Part shown: piece by piece, positions 43,679 through 52,240 of the stretch
Position numbering within the stretch: the stretch's first letter is position 1
How the letters are laid out: the number at the start of each line of letters is the position of its first letter
From: Actinomycetota bacterium
Lineage (GTDB): Bacteria; Actinomycetota; Thermoleophilia; Gaiellales; Gaiellaceae
NCBI GenBank assembly: GCA_003162055.1
Contig: PMNA01000013.1
Coordinates: 183,064 to 247,063 of the forward strand
DNA length: 64,000 nt
Direction of reading: 5' to 3'
Notes under the pieces: model-generated
What the model was told of the DNA's origin: nothing
Seen by the model: the letters and a program-made list of their open reading frames with translations, nothing else
The model's database searches: none
Made by a program: the position numbers and the translations under genes

Positions 43679-44482
43679 ATGTCTGAGATGAACAAAACGG
43701 AAACTGCGGCCGCCACTAAGCATCTTGAAGTTGCCGGACTCCATATTCGGTGCCTTACGCGTGGCAGTGGCAGGCCAGTGCTGGTGCTCCATGGTTGGGG
43801 TGGCAGCATCGAGTCCGTTCTTCCCGTCGTGACCTCGTTAGCCTCGGTCGCGACCGTGTATGCAATCGACGCGCCTGGATTCGGCGAGTCGGATCCTCCG
43901 CCGCGGGCCTGGGGTACGGGTGAATACGCCGAGTTCATAAACGAGCTTCTCGAGACCCTCGCGCTTAGCCGGCTAACCGTCGTCGGGCACTCATTTGGCG
44001 GTCGCATAGCTATCCGCCTCGCCGTTGAGTATCCACATCGAGTGGAGAAACTGATCCTCGTCAACAGCGCCGGGATCCGACCTAGACGGAAAGCAAGGTA
44101 CTATCGTCGCGTCGCGCTCGCGAAGGTCGGGAAGGCTCTTGGACGTTTCGCCGGTCTTCCTGGAAGACGCCTCCAAGCCCGAATCGTGCGAAGCACTGCC
44201 TCACCTGACTACCTGAGCGCCGGCGAGCTTCGATCGACCTTCGTCCGAGTCGTGAATGAAGACCTGGCGCCCCTCTTACCAAAGATCGCCGTTCCCACGC
44301 TTCTCCTCTGGGGAGGTCGGGATGAGGAGACGCCGTTGTCCCAAGGAAGGCTGATGGAGAAGCTCATACCTGATGCGGGACTCGTCGTCTTCGAACGCGC
44401 CGGACATTACAGCTACATCGACGAGCCCGACGCGTTTGGAAGGGTCGCTCGGAACTTCGTTGAAGCGAAAGGCGTAGCGTGA
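43679..44482 (+). CDS. Alpha/beta hydrolase, first gene of the Mur/Ddl/VanX cluster
   Basis: A 267-residue alpha/beta-hydrolase with an intact triad: Ser in VVGHSFGGR, Asp in LLLWGGRDEETP and His in ERAGHYSYIDEP. The oxyanion loop is VLHGWGGS. There is no signal peptide, so it is cytosolic. It overlaps the MurF-like gene by four bases (GTGA). In this setting it may hydrolyse or transfer a peptide or ester made by the ligases, but its substrate is unknown. Confidence 0.85.
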   Translation: MSEMNKTETAAATKHLEVAGLHIRCLTRGSGRPVLVLHGWGGSIESVLPVVTSLASVATVYAIDAPGFGESDPPPRAWGTGEYAEFINELLETLALSRLTVVGHSFGGRIAIRLAVEYPHRVEKLILVNSAGIRPRRKARYYRRVALAKVGKALGRFAGLPGRRLQARIVRSTASPDYLSAGELRSTFVRVVNEDLAPLLPKIAVPTLLLWGGRDEETPLSQGRLMEKLIPDAGLVVFERAGHYSYIDEPDAFGRVARNFVEAKGVA

Positions 44483-46122
44483 CAGTGGTGTTTCTTGGTT
44501 CCGTCGTGGTGGTGGTAGCTATCGTCGCCGATTACTCCGGGCGCGCTCGGAGGTGGCTGCATATCTACCAACTAGAGCACTATGACGGCGTGCGTCTCCT
44601 CCATTGGTGGCATCGTCGACGCGACCTTCTTCATCCGGCGGCGCTTCTCGTTTCCGTTTGCGCTCTTATCGCGGCTGACGCCTTACTCGCCCTGGACATC
44701 AGTTGGGCGGCGGCGGTTCTACTCATTCCTATTACAATCGCCTCCGCTGTGGTCGCCCTTCGTGAGTGGCGACGGCCAGAGAAAAAGGAGTTCGTGTTTA
44801 CCGCGAGGGCTAAGCGTCTGTTCGCTACCTCTCTCGTTCCAGCTGCTTTCTTCGTCCTCGTTTTTTGCGCGCTCGCGATCGTCGAGGCCGGCACACTTTC
44901 AGCGGTAGCTCTCGGCTCGCTGCTTGGGGCCGGTCTGTTGATGGTGATCGTCGTGCCCGCCCTTCTGATTACGGCCAATGCTGCCTTATCGCCTGTTCAG
45001 AGACGAGTCAATGGCCGCTTTGTATCGAATGCGCGGGCCAAGCTCACGGCCGTTAGCCCTATAACGATTGGGATTACGGGAAGCTTCGGGAAGACTACGA
45101 CCAAGTTTTGCGTAGGTGCCGTGCTGTCGACCGCTGGCGAGACATACGTGACCCCCGATAGTTTCAACAGTTTTCTCGGGGTCACGCGCGCGATTAATGA
45201 AGGCTTGGGACTAGAACACCAATTCTTCGTGGTCGAGATGGGTGCGTATCGCAAAGGCGATATCGCCGAGCTGTGCAATCTAACAAAGCCGAAAATCGGC
45301 ATCTTGACGGCGATCGGCGCAATGCATCTTGAGCGTTTCGGGTCTATCGATGCGATCAGTCGAGCAAAGGCAGAGCTATGTAGAGGGCTGTCAATGGATG
45401 GGCATTTCGTCACGAACGCGGACGACGCCCTCTGTCGTGCGATTGCGGAGGCCGCCGAGGTTCCAGTTACTCTATTTGGGATCGAGTCTTCAGATGCGGA
45501 TATACGCGCAACGGATATAGACGTTACGCTCGACAAAACATCATTCACTCTTCATCTTAACGAGCGGGAATATCCGGTGGAGTCTCATCTTCTGGGACGG
45601 CATAATGTGCTTAATCTTCTTGCGGCCGCCGCCTGCGGCGCAGTAGTCGGTATCGACGAAGAGCGGATCGTCCGCGCGCTTGAAATAGTTGAAGCGCCAC
45701 CTCATCGACTCGCTCGCATCGAGAATCGAGCGACGGGGATCACCGTCATCGATGACGCGTATAACTCGAATCCCGATGGCGCAGCCGCCGCTCTGGAAAT
45801 CTTGAACACGCATACGAATGGCCGCCGCGTCTTAGTGACACCGGGGATGGTCGAATTAGGGGAACAAGAGAAAGCAGCGAATATCGCATTCGGTCGAACC
45901 GCCGCGAGAGTCTGTGATTTCGTGATCCTCGTCGGAGGAGAGCTGACGGAGCCGATCGAGCGAGGTCTTAAAGACGGGGGGCTTGCCGACGACCGGATCG
46001 TGCACTCGCCGGATGTCGAGCATGCGACGAGAGAACTCAGTAAGATCATCCGTGCGGGCGATATTGTTTTGTTCGAGAATGATCTACCGGACACCTACAT
46101 CGATGAGCGACGCGAAGGCTGA
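44479..46122 (+). CDS. Membrane-anchored MurF-like peptide ligase
   Basis: A 547-residue protein with about four membrane helices in the first 170 residues. The Mur ligase core follows: P-loop GITGSFGKTTTK (about 198-209), VVEMGAYRKGDIAELC, MHLERFGSIDAISRAKAEL, GRHNVLNLLAA, and the MurF-type IDDAYNSNPDGAAAALEIL. The normal MurF N-terminal domain that binds UDP-MurNAc is absent and replaced by the helices. It therefore probably joins a dipeptide to a lipid-linked or membrane-bound acceptor and not to the usual soluble nucleotide. It is coupled to the hydrolase upstream and followed by a small gene and a Ddl-like ligase. Confidence 0.82.
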   Translation: MTVVFLGSVVVVVAIVADYSGRARRWLHIYQLEHYDGVRLLHWWHRRRDLLHPAALLVSVCALIAADALLALDISWAAAVLLIPITIASAVVALREWRRPEKKEFVFTARAKRLFATSLVPAAFFVLVFCALAIVEAGTLSAVALGSLLGAGLLMVIVVPALLITANAALSPVQRRVNGRFVSNARAKLTAVSPITIGITGSFGKTTTKFCVGAVLSTAGETYVTPDSFNSFLGVTRAINEGLGLEHQFFVVEMGAYRKGDIAELCNLTKPKIGILTAIGAMHLERFGSIDAISRAKAELCRGLSMDGHFVTNADDALCRAIAEAAEVPVTLFGIESSDADIRATDIDVTLDKTSFTLHLNEREYPVESHLLGRHNVLNLLAAAACGAVVGIDEERIVRALEIVEAPPHRLARIENRATGITVIDDAYNSNPDGAAAALEILNTHTNGRRVLVTPGMVELGEQEKAANIAFGRTAARVCDFVILVGGELTEPIERGLKDGGLADDRIVHSPDVEHATRELSKIIRAGDIVLFENDLPDTYIDERREG

Positions 46123-46154
46123 CCGCGGTGACGCGGAGGAGAACTCAAACCGGA

Positions 46155-46376
46155 ATGACTGAGCGCAGCCTATATATCTTAAACGTGAAGTTCGGGAACC
46201 AACACATTCGCCTGTTCTTTGAAGGTCCGAACGAGGAAACAGGCGGTAGAGATGAGTTTAACGCTACGCGCCGCGGAATAAACGAAATCGGCGATAACAG
46301 TTCGGACTTCGAGTCGTTCTTGGGCGGTGTTATCGCTCACTTCGCTACCGCTGGGTTCATACGGATAGCTCATTAG
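46155..46376 (+). CDS. Small protein in the Mur/Ddl/VanX cluster
   Basis: Taking the internal ATG at 46155 gives 73 residues (MTERSLYILNVKFGNQHIRLFF). The track start at GTG 46128 adds nine Arg-rich codons. A single compact domain with two strands then a helical end (FESFLGGVIAHFATAGFIRIAH). It lies between the MurF-like and Ddl-like genes in the same direction. No family recognised. By position it could be a carrier or acceptor peptide, but no Gly-Gly or Ser attachment motif is evident. Confidence 0.45.
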   Translation: MTERSLYILNVKFGNQHIRLFFEGPNEETGGRDEFNATRRGINEIGDNSSDFESFLGGVIAHFATAGFIRIAH

Positions 46377-46399
46377 TAGAAAGGTTTAGGAGCGAGTTA

Positions 46400-47560
46400 A
46401 TGAGAGTTGGAGTGATTTTCGGCGGTGCGTCTGTTGAACACGATGTATCAATAATCACCGCTCTTCAGGCGATGGCTGTTCTATCGGTAAGGCACTTGGT
46501 CGTGCCCATTTACATCACGCGAGCCGGCCGCTGGCTTAGCGGAGACAACCTCCGCGATATCGAGACTTATCGCACGGACGTCGAACCTAACGTTACCGAG
46601 GTTTACCGCGATCTGAGCGATGGAGTCATTCGTCCTCTTAAGGGAAAGAGAGGCATTTTTGGTCGAGGTGCCAAGGAGGCGGTTGTCGACACGATCTTGC
46701 CGGCCGTGCATGGGACATATGGCGAGGACGGATCGCTTCAGGGTCTGCTCGAGCTGAGTGGCGTTCCGTATGTTGGTAGTTCGGTCAGTGCTTCGGCCGT
46801 GGCGATGGACAAGATCCTAACGAAGGCGGTCTTGAGGGCACACGGTCTCCCTACGCTAGAGTCAAAAGAGATTCTGCGCGAAACATGGGTCGAACGCGGC
46901 GAAGAGGTCGTGACATTAGCTTCGGAGACTTTTCGGTGGCCTGTATATGTGAAGCCAGTCTCCTTGGGTTCTAGCATCGGTGTTAATCGTTGTGTTGATG
47001 AAGTACAAGCAATAGAAGCTCTACGGCTCGTGTTCGAACTTGATCGAGCGGCGCTTATAGAACCAAGCGTCGAGCACGCGGTTGAGATTAACTGCGCCGT
47101 TCTAGGTGCTCACGGCGGCGATCTCCGAGCTTCGGTTTGCGAGCAGCCAATCGCTCAACAAGAGGTCTTGTCGTTCGATGACAAGTACTTGCGCGGCAGT
47201 AAGACCGAAGGCATGAAAGGCGCCGAGCGGATCATTCCCGCGCCGATAGGCGAAGGCGCGACGAAGAGAGTCCAGGAGCTTGCGAAACAATCGTTCTCGG
47301 CCCTCGGGTGCGCTGGCCTAGCTCGCGTTGACTTCTTGATGGACAAAGATGGACGAATTATCGTCAACGAGCTGAACACGATTCCTGGATCGCTTTCTTT
47401 CTATCTCTGGGAACATGATGGCTTCGCTTTCGCTGATCTACTCGACGAGCTTCTACGACTAGCGTTCGTCGAGCACGAAAAGAAGCGAGCAACAACGAGG
47501 GTGTTCGCGAGCACGCTTCTGGCTAGCGCGCCGGTGTCTGGTGTTAAGGGGAATGTATGA
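46400..47560 (+). CDS. D-alanine-D-alanine-type ligase (ATP-grasp)
   Basis: A 386-residue ATP-grasp ligase of the Ddl/Van family. The order is GVIFGGASVEHDVSIITA, LPAVHGTYGEDGSLQGLLELSGVPYVGSSV, the KPVSLGSSIGV ATP loop, VEINCAVLG, a GCAGLARVDFLMD strand and VNELNTIPGSLSFYLWE. AGGAG precedes the ATG. The specificity loop (EQPIAQQEVLSFDDKYLRGSK region) does not let me decide between D-Ala-D-Ala and D-Ala-D-lactate or D-Ala-D-Ser. It would supply the dipeptide that the MurF-like enzyme attaches. Confidence 0.9.
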   Translation: MRVGVIFGGASVEHDVSIITALQAMAVLSVRHLVVPIYITRAGRWLSGDNLRDIETYRTDVEPNVTEVYRDLSDGVIRPLKGKRGIFGRGAKEAVVDTILPAVHGTYGEDGSLQGLLELSGVPYVGSSVSASAVAMDKILTKAVLRAHGLPTLESKEILRETWVERGEEVVTLASETFRWPVYVKPVSLGSSIGVNRCVDEVQAIEALRLVFELDRAALIEPSVEHAVEINCAVLGAHGGDLRASVCEQPIAQQEVLSFDDKYLRGSKTEGMKGAERIIPAPIGEGATKRVQELAKQSFSALGCAGLARVDFLMDKDGRIIVNELNTIPGSLSFYLWEHDGFAFADLLDELLRLAFVEHEKKRATTRVFASTLLASAPVSGVKGNV

Positions 47561-47612
47561 GAGCCGAGCAAGTCGTCGTGCGTGTAGTAGGGTCTATACG
47601 CGAGGAAAGCAA

Positions 47613-48056
47613 GTGAGCGATCATAGTGAGTTTGCGTCAGAGCTAGCGATTCTGCGAGGCGAGGGGCCTCCGCTTGAGGACCCTGACCCCGATTCGCTTG
47701 CCGAGCGAGAGGTCAACCGTCGCTGGGCGGCAATGAGGCGCCTTGGAGAGAATAATGTGTACGAGGCCGACGACCTAATTCGTCGTCAGCTGTACGCCAG
47801 CGACCCGACTCTCCGCGCTGAGGCAATCCACGTCCTTCTGGGTATCTGGCGGCGCTCCGACCTCCTAGGTTACGTAATCGAGCTAGCTGCGGATCGTGAC
47901 GAGTACCCGATGGTTCGCATGGTCGCAATCGAAGCGCTCGGTCTCTCGGATTTAGTTGAGAATGAGTCCGTGAGTAAGTTCGTTCGAGAGCTTGCCGTGC
48001 GCGAGGATGAGCCAGAGGTTAAGCGAGCGGCGACGAAGATACTAGAGCGGGGATGA
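47613..48056 (+). CDS. HEAT-repeat-like helical protein
   Basis: The start is placed at GTG 47613 (MSDHSEFASELAIL), giving 147 residues. Repeated helix pairs include YASDPTLRAEAIHVLLGIWRRS, YPMVRMVAIEALGLSDL and DEPEVKRAATKILERG, typical of HEAT/PBS-lyase repeats. No catalytic residues. It overlaps the VanX-like gene by four bases (ATGA), so it belongs to the cluster and may hold its enzymes together. Confidence 0.65.
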   Translation: MSDHSEFASELAILRGEGPPLEDPDPDSLAEREVNRRWAAMRRLGENNVYEADDLIRRQLYASDPTLRAEAIHVLLGIWRRSDLLGYVIELAADRDEYPMVRMVAIEALGLSDLVENESVSKFVRELAVREDEPEVKRAATKILERG

Positions 48057-48730
48057 CGACTGACCCGCACGGGGAGCCGCTGCCCTGGCAGCAAGTTCCA
48101 ATCGCCGAGTGCGGAGAACCTCTAGAGAGGGTTATCCCGGGTGATCGTCTTCTTGTCGACCCCATCTACCGGCGTTTAGGCTATCCGGAGGCGCTCGACC
48201 GTGTATTCCTCCGAACCGGAGTCATCGATCGCCTTCGTGCCGCGGCGCAAGCGTTGCCCGACGGGTTCGCTATACAAGTATGGGACGGGTGGCGGCCAGT
48301 CTCCTTGCAATCGCGACTCTACAACGACTATAAGGCGGAACTCGTCGATAGCTCATCACTCGATGGCGCTGAACTCGAAGATCTCGTGGCGAAGTTCGTT
48401 TCCATGCCCTCTTCTGATCCAACACATCCATCGCCTCATTTAACTGGGGGCGCTGTCGATTTGACACTAACGGATTTAACGGGAACACCATTAGATATGG
48501 GCAGCTCTTTCGACGAACTAACCGAGCGCTCGTACACCGATTACTACGGCACAACGAGCGATAATAGTCATACGATCTTTCGAGAACGTCGAGAGATGCT
48601 ACTCGCGGTCATGCATGGGGTAGGGTTCACTAACTTCGAGTCCGAGTGGTGGCACTTCGACTACGGAGACCAGTTTTGGGCAGAGGCTATGTCACGGTCA
48701 GCGGTTTATGGGAAGGTATCGCCCGTATAG
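48053..48730 (+). CDS. VanX-like D-alanyl-D-alanine dipeptidase (peptidase M15D)
   Basis: A 225-residue zinc dipeptidase. The VanX signature is present: QVWDGWRPVSLQSRLY, the metal motif SPHLTGGAVDLTL (SxHxxGxAxD) and the catalytic EWWHFDYGDQFW (ExWH). No signal peptide is seen, so it acts in the cytosol as VanX does. In glycopeptide resistance VanX removes D-Ala-D-Ala so that a modified dipeptide is used. Here it sits next to a Ddl-type and a MurF-type ligase, so it may recycle or restrict the dipeptide they use. Confidence 0.88.
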   Translation: MTTDPHGEPLPWQQVPIAECGEPLERVIPGDRLLVDPIYRRLGYPEALDRVFLRTGVIDRLRAAAQALPDGFAIQVWDGWRPVSLQSRLYNDYKAELVDSSSLDGAELEDLVAKFVSMPSSDPTHPSPHLTGGAVDLTLTDLTGTPLDMGSSFDELTERSYTDYYGTTSDNSHTIFRERREMLLAVMHGVGFTNFESEWWHFDYGDQFWAEAMSRSAVYGKVSPV

Positions 48731-48746
48731 CAGTCGTCATTGACGT

Positions 48747-49988
48747 TCACCAGATAAATACACATCCACTGCCAACGAAGACCCAATCCGCCGGTCCGGT
48801 GCTTACGTCACAGTGATCATACTCATTCGCGAGTATGCGCAGTCCCTTATCGTACGGCTTCTGCGCAGAAAGGAATGTCTCAAGTTTAACGTCCGTAATC
48901 TCCCCGTGGGTACCGGAGTAATTTAAGCGAATCTCCGGGTTCCTCGTTGGCGACGTGAGATAGACAGGGAAATACCGCTGGCTCTTGTGTTGATAGGTCT
49001 TTAGTTCGATTTCTATAGATACTGTTTCGGAGAGCGCTTTCTGTATCGGCTTCGGTAAAGCAAAGCCCCAGCGGAGACCACGTTCATCCGCCCAAACGTT
49101 GCTCGGAGAGATCGACGATCCATCAATGTGCAGTTGCGGGTAAAACAATTGGCTGGCGAGTGCAAAGCGACGTTCCGCTTCTTCATGGCCGAACCGCGGT
49201 TGTTTTGCTCTTGCGACTGCCTCCGAATGAATCGGAAGCATCGAAGTCAAGCTTGAGCGATCGGTATCAGACAAATACACGATCTCTCGAAGAAAGAAGT
49301 TCGGGTCTTTAAACCATTCGGGCAGCGTATCGTTATCGAAAGCGCATGCTATGAAGAATTCGGGATGGCTGTCGAACGCACTCTGCTTGTACTTAAGGGT
49401 CGTGTGTAGCTCCCAGTAGTCCGCAGGATCAAGCGAAATAGCAGAATCGGCATCGCGAATCACGACGGGAACGTCGAGAGCTTTAATGTCGATAACGTAA
49501 CGCCATTCCTCTTTAAACCCGCGACGACCGTGCTCGAGATACGGCTCGACCGCTTGTTGCCAGTAAGCAGAACCGATCTCATTACCGAGACGAGCACGGA
49601 GAAGGTTCTCGATAGACGCTTCGACGACCTCGGGATGTAAGAACATGTTGATAGCTTCCGGGCTCTTATAGAAATCAGAACTAAGAGTTAGAAGTTCAGC
49701 GTAGTCATCAGAAGAGCGTTTCAGGACGGAGAGGTAGTTTTGTATGGATGAGCCGGCGAGGCCAGTAGACAACGCGACGATGATCTCGCTAGCGACGCTG
49801 ATATGAAGATGGCGTACGCCAACGTATATAACGAACGCGAACCCGAATAACGCGAGAACTACACAGATCACAAGAAAGATAAGAGCGCGGAGAAGGTCGT
49901 TCTGGCGCTTAAGTTCGAAGACCCGCAACCGAGGATCGTCATGATAGAGATGACGAGGCAAAGGTGCTAAACGACGCCGAGTGGACAC
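48747..49988 (-). CDS. Two-helix membrane protein with large cytosolic domain
   Basis: A 413-residue protein from GTG 49988, with AAGGAG eight bases ahead. The first 45 residues are cytosolic and basic. Two helices follow (LIFLVICVVLALFGFAFVIYV and ASEIIVALSTGLAGSSIQNYL), then about 300 residues of mixed fold with no recognised motif. The layout (short double-helix anchor, large cytosolic part) resembles membrane-attacking or sensor proteins of conflict systems. It is convergent with the VanX-like gene, 17 bases apart. Confidence 0.55.
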   Translation of the reverse strand: MSTRRRLAPLPRHLYHDDPRLRVFELKRQNDLLRALIFLVICVVLALFGFAFVIYVGVRHLHISVASEIIVALSTGLAGSSIQNYLSVLKRSSDDYAELLTLSSDFYKSPEAINMFLHPEVVEASIENLLRARLGNEIGSAYWQQAVEPYLEHGRRGFKEEWRYVIDIKALDVPVVIRDADSAISLDPADYWELHTTLKYKQSAFDSHPEFFIACAFDNDTLPEWFKDPNFFLREIVYLSDTDRSSLTSMLPIHSEAVARAKQPRFGHEEAERRFALASQLFYPQLHIDGSSISPSNVWADERGLRWGFALPKPIQKALSETVSIEIELKTYQHKSQRYFPVYLTSPTRNPEIRLNYSGTHGEITDVKLETFLSAQKPYDKGLRILANEYDHCDVSTGPADWVFVGSGCVFIW

Positions 49989-50018
49989 TGTAACGACTCC
50001 TTGAGCGGTAATAACGAC

Positions 50019-50488
50019 CTAACCGCGGTTAAATTGAGGGAGGAAGCCATAGTTTTGCGGTCGGTTGAGGAGTTTCCGGCTGGACAGAGGCCGACGAGGC
50101 CGACACACTCGAGACAGCATAATCGTGCACGATCCGTTCGGCGGCTTCCAACGTGATATCGGCAGGCGTGGTACGACGGGAACCTCTTCGCGATCCGTTA
50201 GCGAGCAGATGGCGTGGCGGAGTCCTGCTGGAAACCCAAGCACGAACTTCACCCCAACAACAAGTCGCGCGTTGAACCATTCAGGCGTTCCAGTAAGGAC
50301 ACCTTCTGGATCCTTGATGCTGCCGTCTTTTGTGACGTTCCAGCGAGCGCCGACGGAGTCGTCAGTCATCACGATCGTTTGGACACCCGCTGCTTCGCCG
50401 CCTTCGACGATCGACGTGAGGCGAGTCGAAGTCTCCTCGGTGAAGCCACGAGGATATCCCGTTACGACGAGGATATGGTAATCACCTC
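50019..50488 (-). pseudogene. 3' fragment of an FtsK-like ATPase gene, out of frame behind the TIR gene
   Basis: Just before the TIR stop, another frame becomes protein-like: YHILVVTGYPRGFTEETSTR, SIVEGGEAAGVQTIVMTDDS, then VLTGTPEWFNARLV, ending at 50019. The pattern (Walker-B-like strand, a helix of the EExxxxLxxIVExGxxxGV type, then a strand) recalls the distal part of FtsK/SpoIIIE-like ATPases of conflict gene clusters. No start codon or P-loop is present. The track gives only its last 117 codons. It looks like the remains of a gene fused by recombination to the truncated TIR gene. Confidence 0.45.
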
Positions 50489-51163
50489 GTCCTTCGAGAT
50501 CTCGTGCCAGAGAGGCAGAATCACTTGCTTGCCGCTGACAGCCATCGTCACCAAGCCGTCGAGTTCGTACTGCGGCCAGCCCTTGGCGAAGAAGGCGTGG
50601 GAGAGAACCACAACACCGAAGTTGCTATTGGCGATGCCACTGTCGATCTTCTGCCTGAGGCTATCTCCGATCCTCAGCTCGAACTCGTCGTACCAGACAC
50701 GAAGCTCGCGCTCCTGAAGGGCAACGGCAAGCGGGCGCACGATCGCATCCTTGTCTTCGGTTGCGTGCGAGATGAAGACGTCGAACTCGCGCTCCTCAGT
50801 GGCTCGCGCCGGTGGAATATCGCTCACGTTGTGAGCGATCTCGGCGAGGTCTCGACGCTGCTCGCGGATCGGAGGCAACGGCTTGAAGGCAGAAGCGCGA
50901 ATGACCCGAGCGCCGCTGCGGATCTGTCCGCCTCGGAGTCCTTGCATGTCCACCACGACGAACCAATGACCACTATGGGGAATACCGATCCGAGTCGGGG
51001 ACCGGGTTGCCAGACCTCCCCAATAACGATGGTCTGCGGAGCGCTTGTAACGGCTGAGATTCGAGCTGTCGAGAAGGCGGACGTTGGCGCCCGTTGAGAG
51101 TGTGACCTCGGCGACATCGCCCCGATTGCAGTGACCAAGGTCGTATTGCAGGAAGTCGGCCAT
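50462..51163 (-). CDS. DUF1883-TIR protein, probably truncated
   Basis: A 233-residue protein. The N-terminal 90 residues match the DUF1883 pattern (FLQYDLGHCNRGDVAEVTLS, WFVVVDMQGL). A TIR domain begins near residue 125 (EFDVFISHATEDKD, LRVWYDEFELRIGDSLRQKI, NFGVVVLSHAFFAKGWPQYELDGL with the catalytic Glu). TIR proteins of this class usually cleave NAD+ when triggered. After LPLWHEISKDEV the frame departs from the family and stops within seven codons. The last helices of the TIR fold are therefore missing and replaced by the FtsK-like fragment. Activity is doubtful. Confidence 0.7.
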   Translation of the reverse strand: MADFLQYDLGHCNRGDVAEVTLSTGANVRLLDSSNLSRYKRSADHRYWGGLATRSPTRIGIPHSGHWFVVVDMQGLRGGQIRSGARVIRASAFKPLPPIREQRRDLAEIAHNVSDIPPARATEEREFDVFISHATEDKDAIVRPLAVALQERELRVWYDEFELRIGDSLRQKIDSGIANSNFGVVVLSHAFFAKGWPQYELDGLVTMAVSGKQVILPLWHEISKDEVITISSS

Positions 51164-51324
51164 ATCGCCCTCTGAGGGAGGCCTAGTGTATTGAGCGCCT
51201 CAGAAGGTTCTCGCGATTCTTAGGTCTACGGCGTCTTTTCAGCGAGATCTCGACTAGAGGGGGGCGACCGAACTCGATGGTTAACTGCTTGAAGCGAGCG
51301 GAGAGACAGTGGATACTGCGCCCA

Positions 51325-52089
51325 ATGAGACTGCTAATCAGGACGGCACTTGGCACCCTTCTCTTCGTGACGATGACAGTCGCGCCGAGCGGCTGCGGCA
51401 GCTCCGCGAAGGGATCTCCGGACAACACGCATTCGACAGCCGCCCTCAAGGCAGCCTACAACGCATCGATTCAGGCTTATCTGAAGCCCGACCCCGAGAA
51501 GTTCTGCTCTTCCCTGACCGCCAGGGGACAGCAACGTCTCGTCGCCGAACTGAACTCGGGCGGGATCACCGTCGGTGACGGGAGGGTCAAGGACTGTAAG
51601 GACGCGGTCATGGCCGCCTACGCCCTGATGAAGATGTTCTCGGTCGCTCCAAAAGAGACGATCACAGCCGCGGCTGTCGCCGGCGATAACGGAACTGTCC
51701 ACTGGGTCTCAAAGAGCGCGACCAGCACTGACAAGGGGGTGGCGAAGCTCGTCTATCAGGATGGTCGCTGGTTGATCGACGATATGGGATCTAGTGACAG
51801 CGGCTCTTCCGACGAGGAGCAGGCGAAAGCCGACATCTCGCGCTGGCTTTCCAACTGGTGCAGCCTCAAGCCTGGCATGACGAAGGCCGAGGCGATCGCC
51901 AAGATGGGTACGCCGACGACTTCCTACGATGCCACCCAGGCCACTCCGCAGCTGAACTGGGAGCAGGGCGCCTACAGCTTCACCGCCTTCATGGACACGG
52001 ACAACGTCCTCGATCAGCTTCAGGCCGACTATTCGCACCTCGGCAAACGAGACCGCTCGAAGCTTTCCTGCCCTGATACTCGCCGATAG
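51325..52089 (+). CDS. Putative lipoprotein of unknown function
   Basis: The start is placed at ATG 51325 (MRLLIRTALGTLLFV), giving 254 residues; the track ORF begins 16 codons earlier. A lipoprotein signal peptide ends at the lipobox APSGC. The mature part has two similar-sized halves. The second (WCSLKPGMTKAEAIAKMGTPT) resembles the SmpA/BamE-like motif in which a Gly-Met turn precedes a helix. It would be an outer-face membrane-attached protein. It precedes the zinc-ribbon/Ltp gene on the same strand. Confidence 0.65.
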   Translation: MRLLIRTALGTLLFVTMTVAPSGCGSSAKGSPDNTHSTAALKAAYNASIQAYLKPDPEKFCSSLTARGQQRLVAELNSGGITVGDGRVKDCKDAVMAAYALMKMFSVAPKETITAAAVAGDNGTVHWVSKSATSTDKGVAKLVYQDGRWLIDDMGSSDSGSSDEEQAKADISRWLSNWCSLKPGMTKAEAIAKMGTPTTSYDATQATPQLNWEQGAYSFTAFMDTDNVLDQLQADYSHLGKRDRSKLSCPDTRR

Positions 52090-52240
52090 CAGGACCCCGG
52101 CAACCCACCCGATCGTGTGGTGCTTGCTGGACAGAAACGTGCTCGTGGTGGCCGGCGGGCGCCGGTTGACAGAACGCTGACAAAAGTGGGATGCTCGCTT
52201 CCCCTCCCCCGAAGTAGGCGTTCTCAAAGGAGTGAGCAGC

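Noticed and set aside
43679-48730. Ordinary vanHAX glycopeptide resistance operon
   Set aside because: There is no VanH-type lactate dehydrogenase and no VanR/VanS pair, and the MurF-like and alpha/beta hydrolase genes are not part of that operon.
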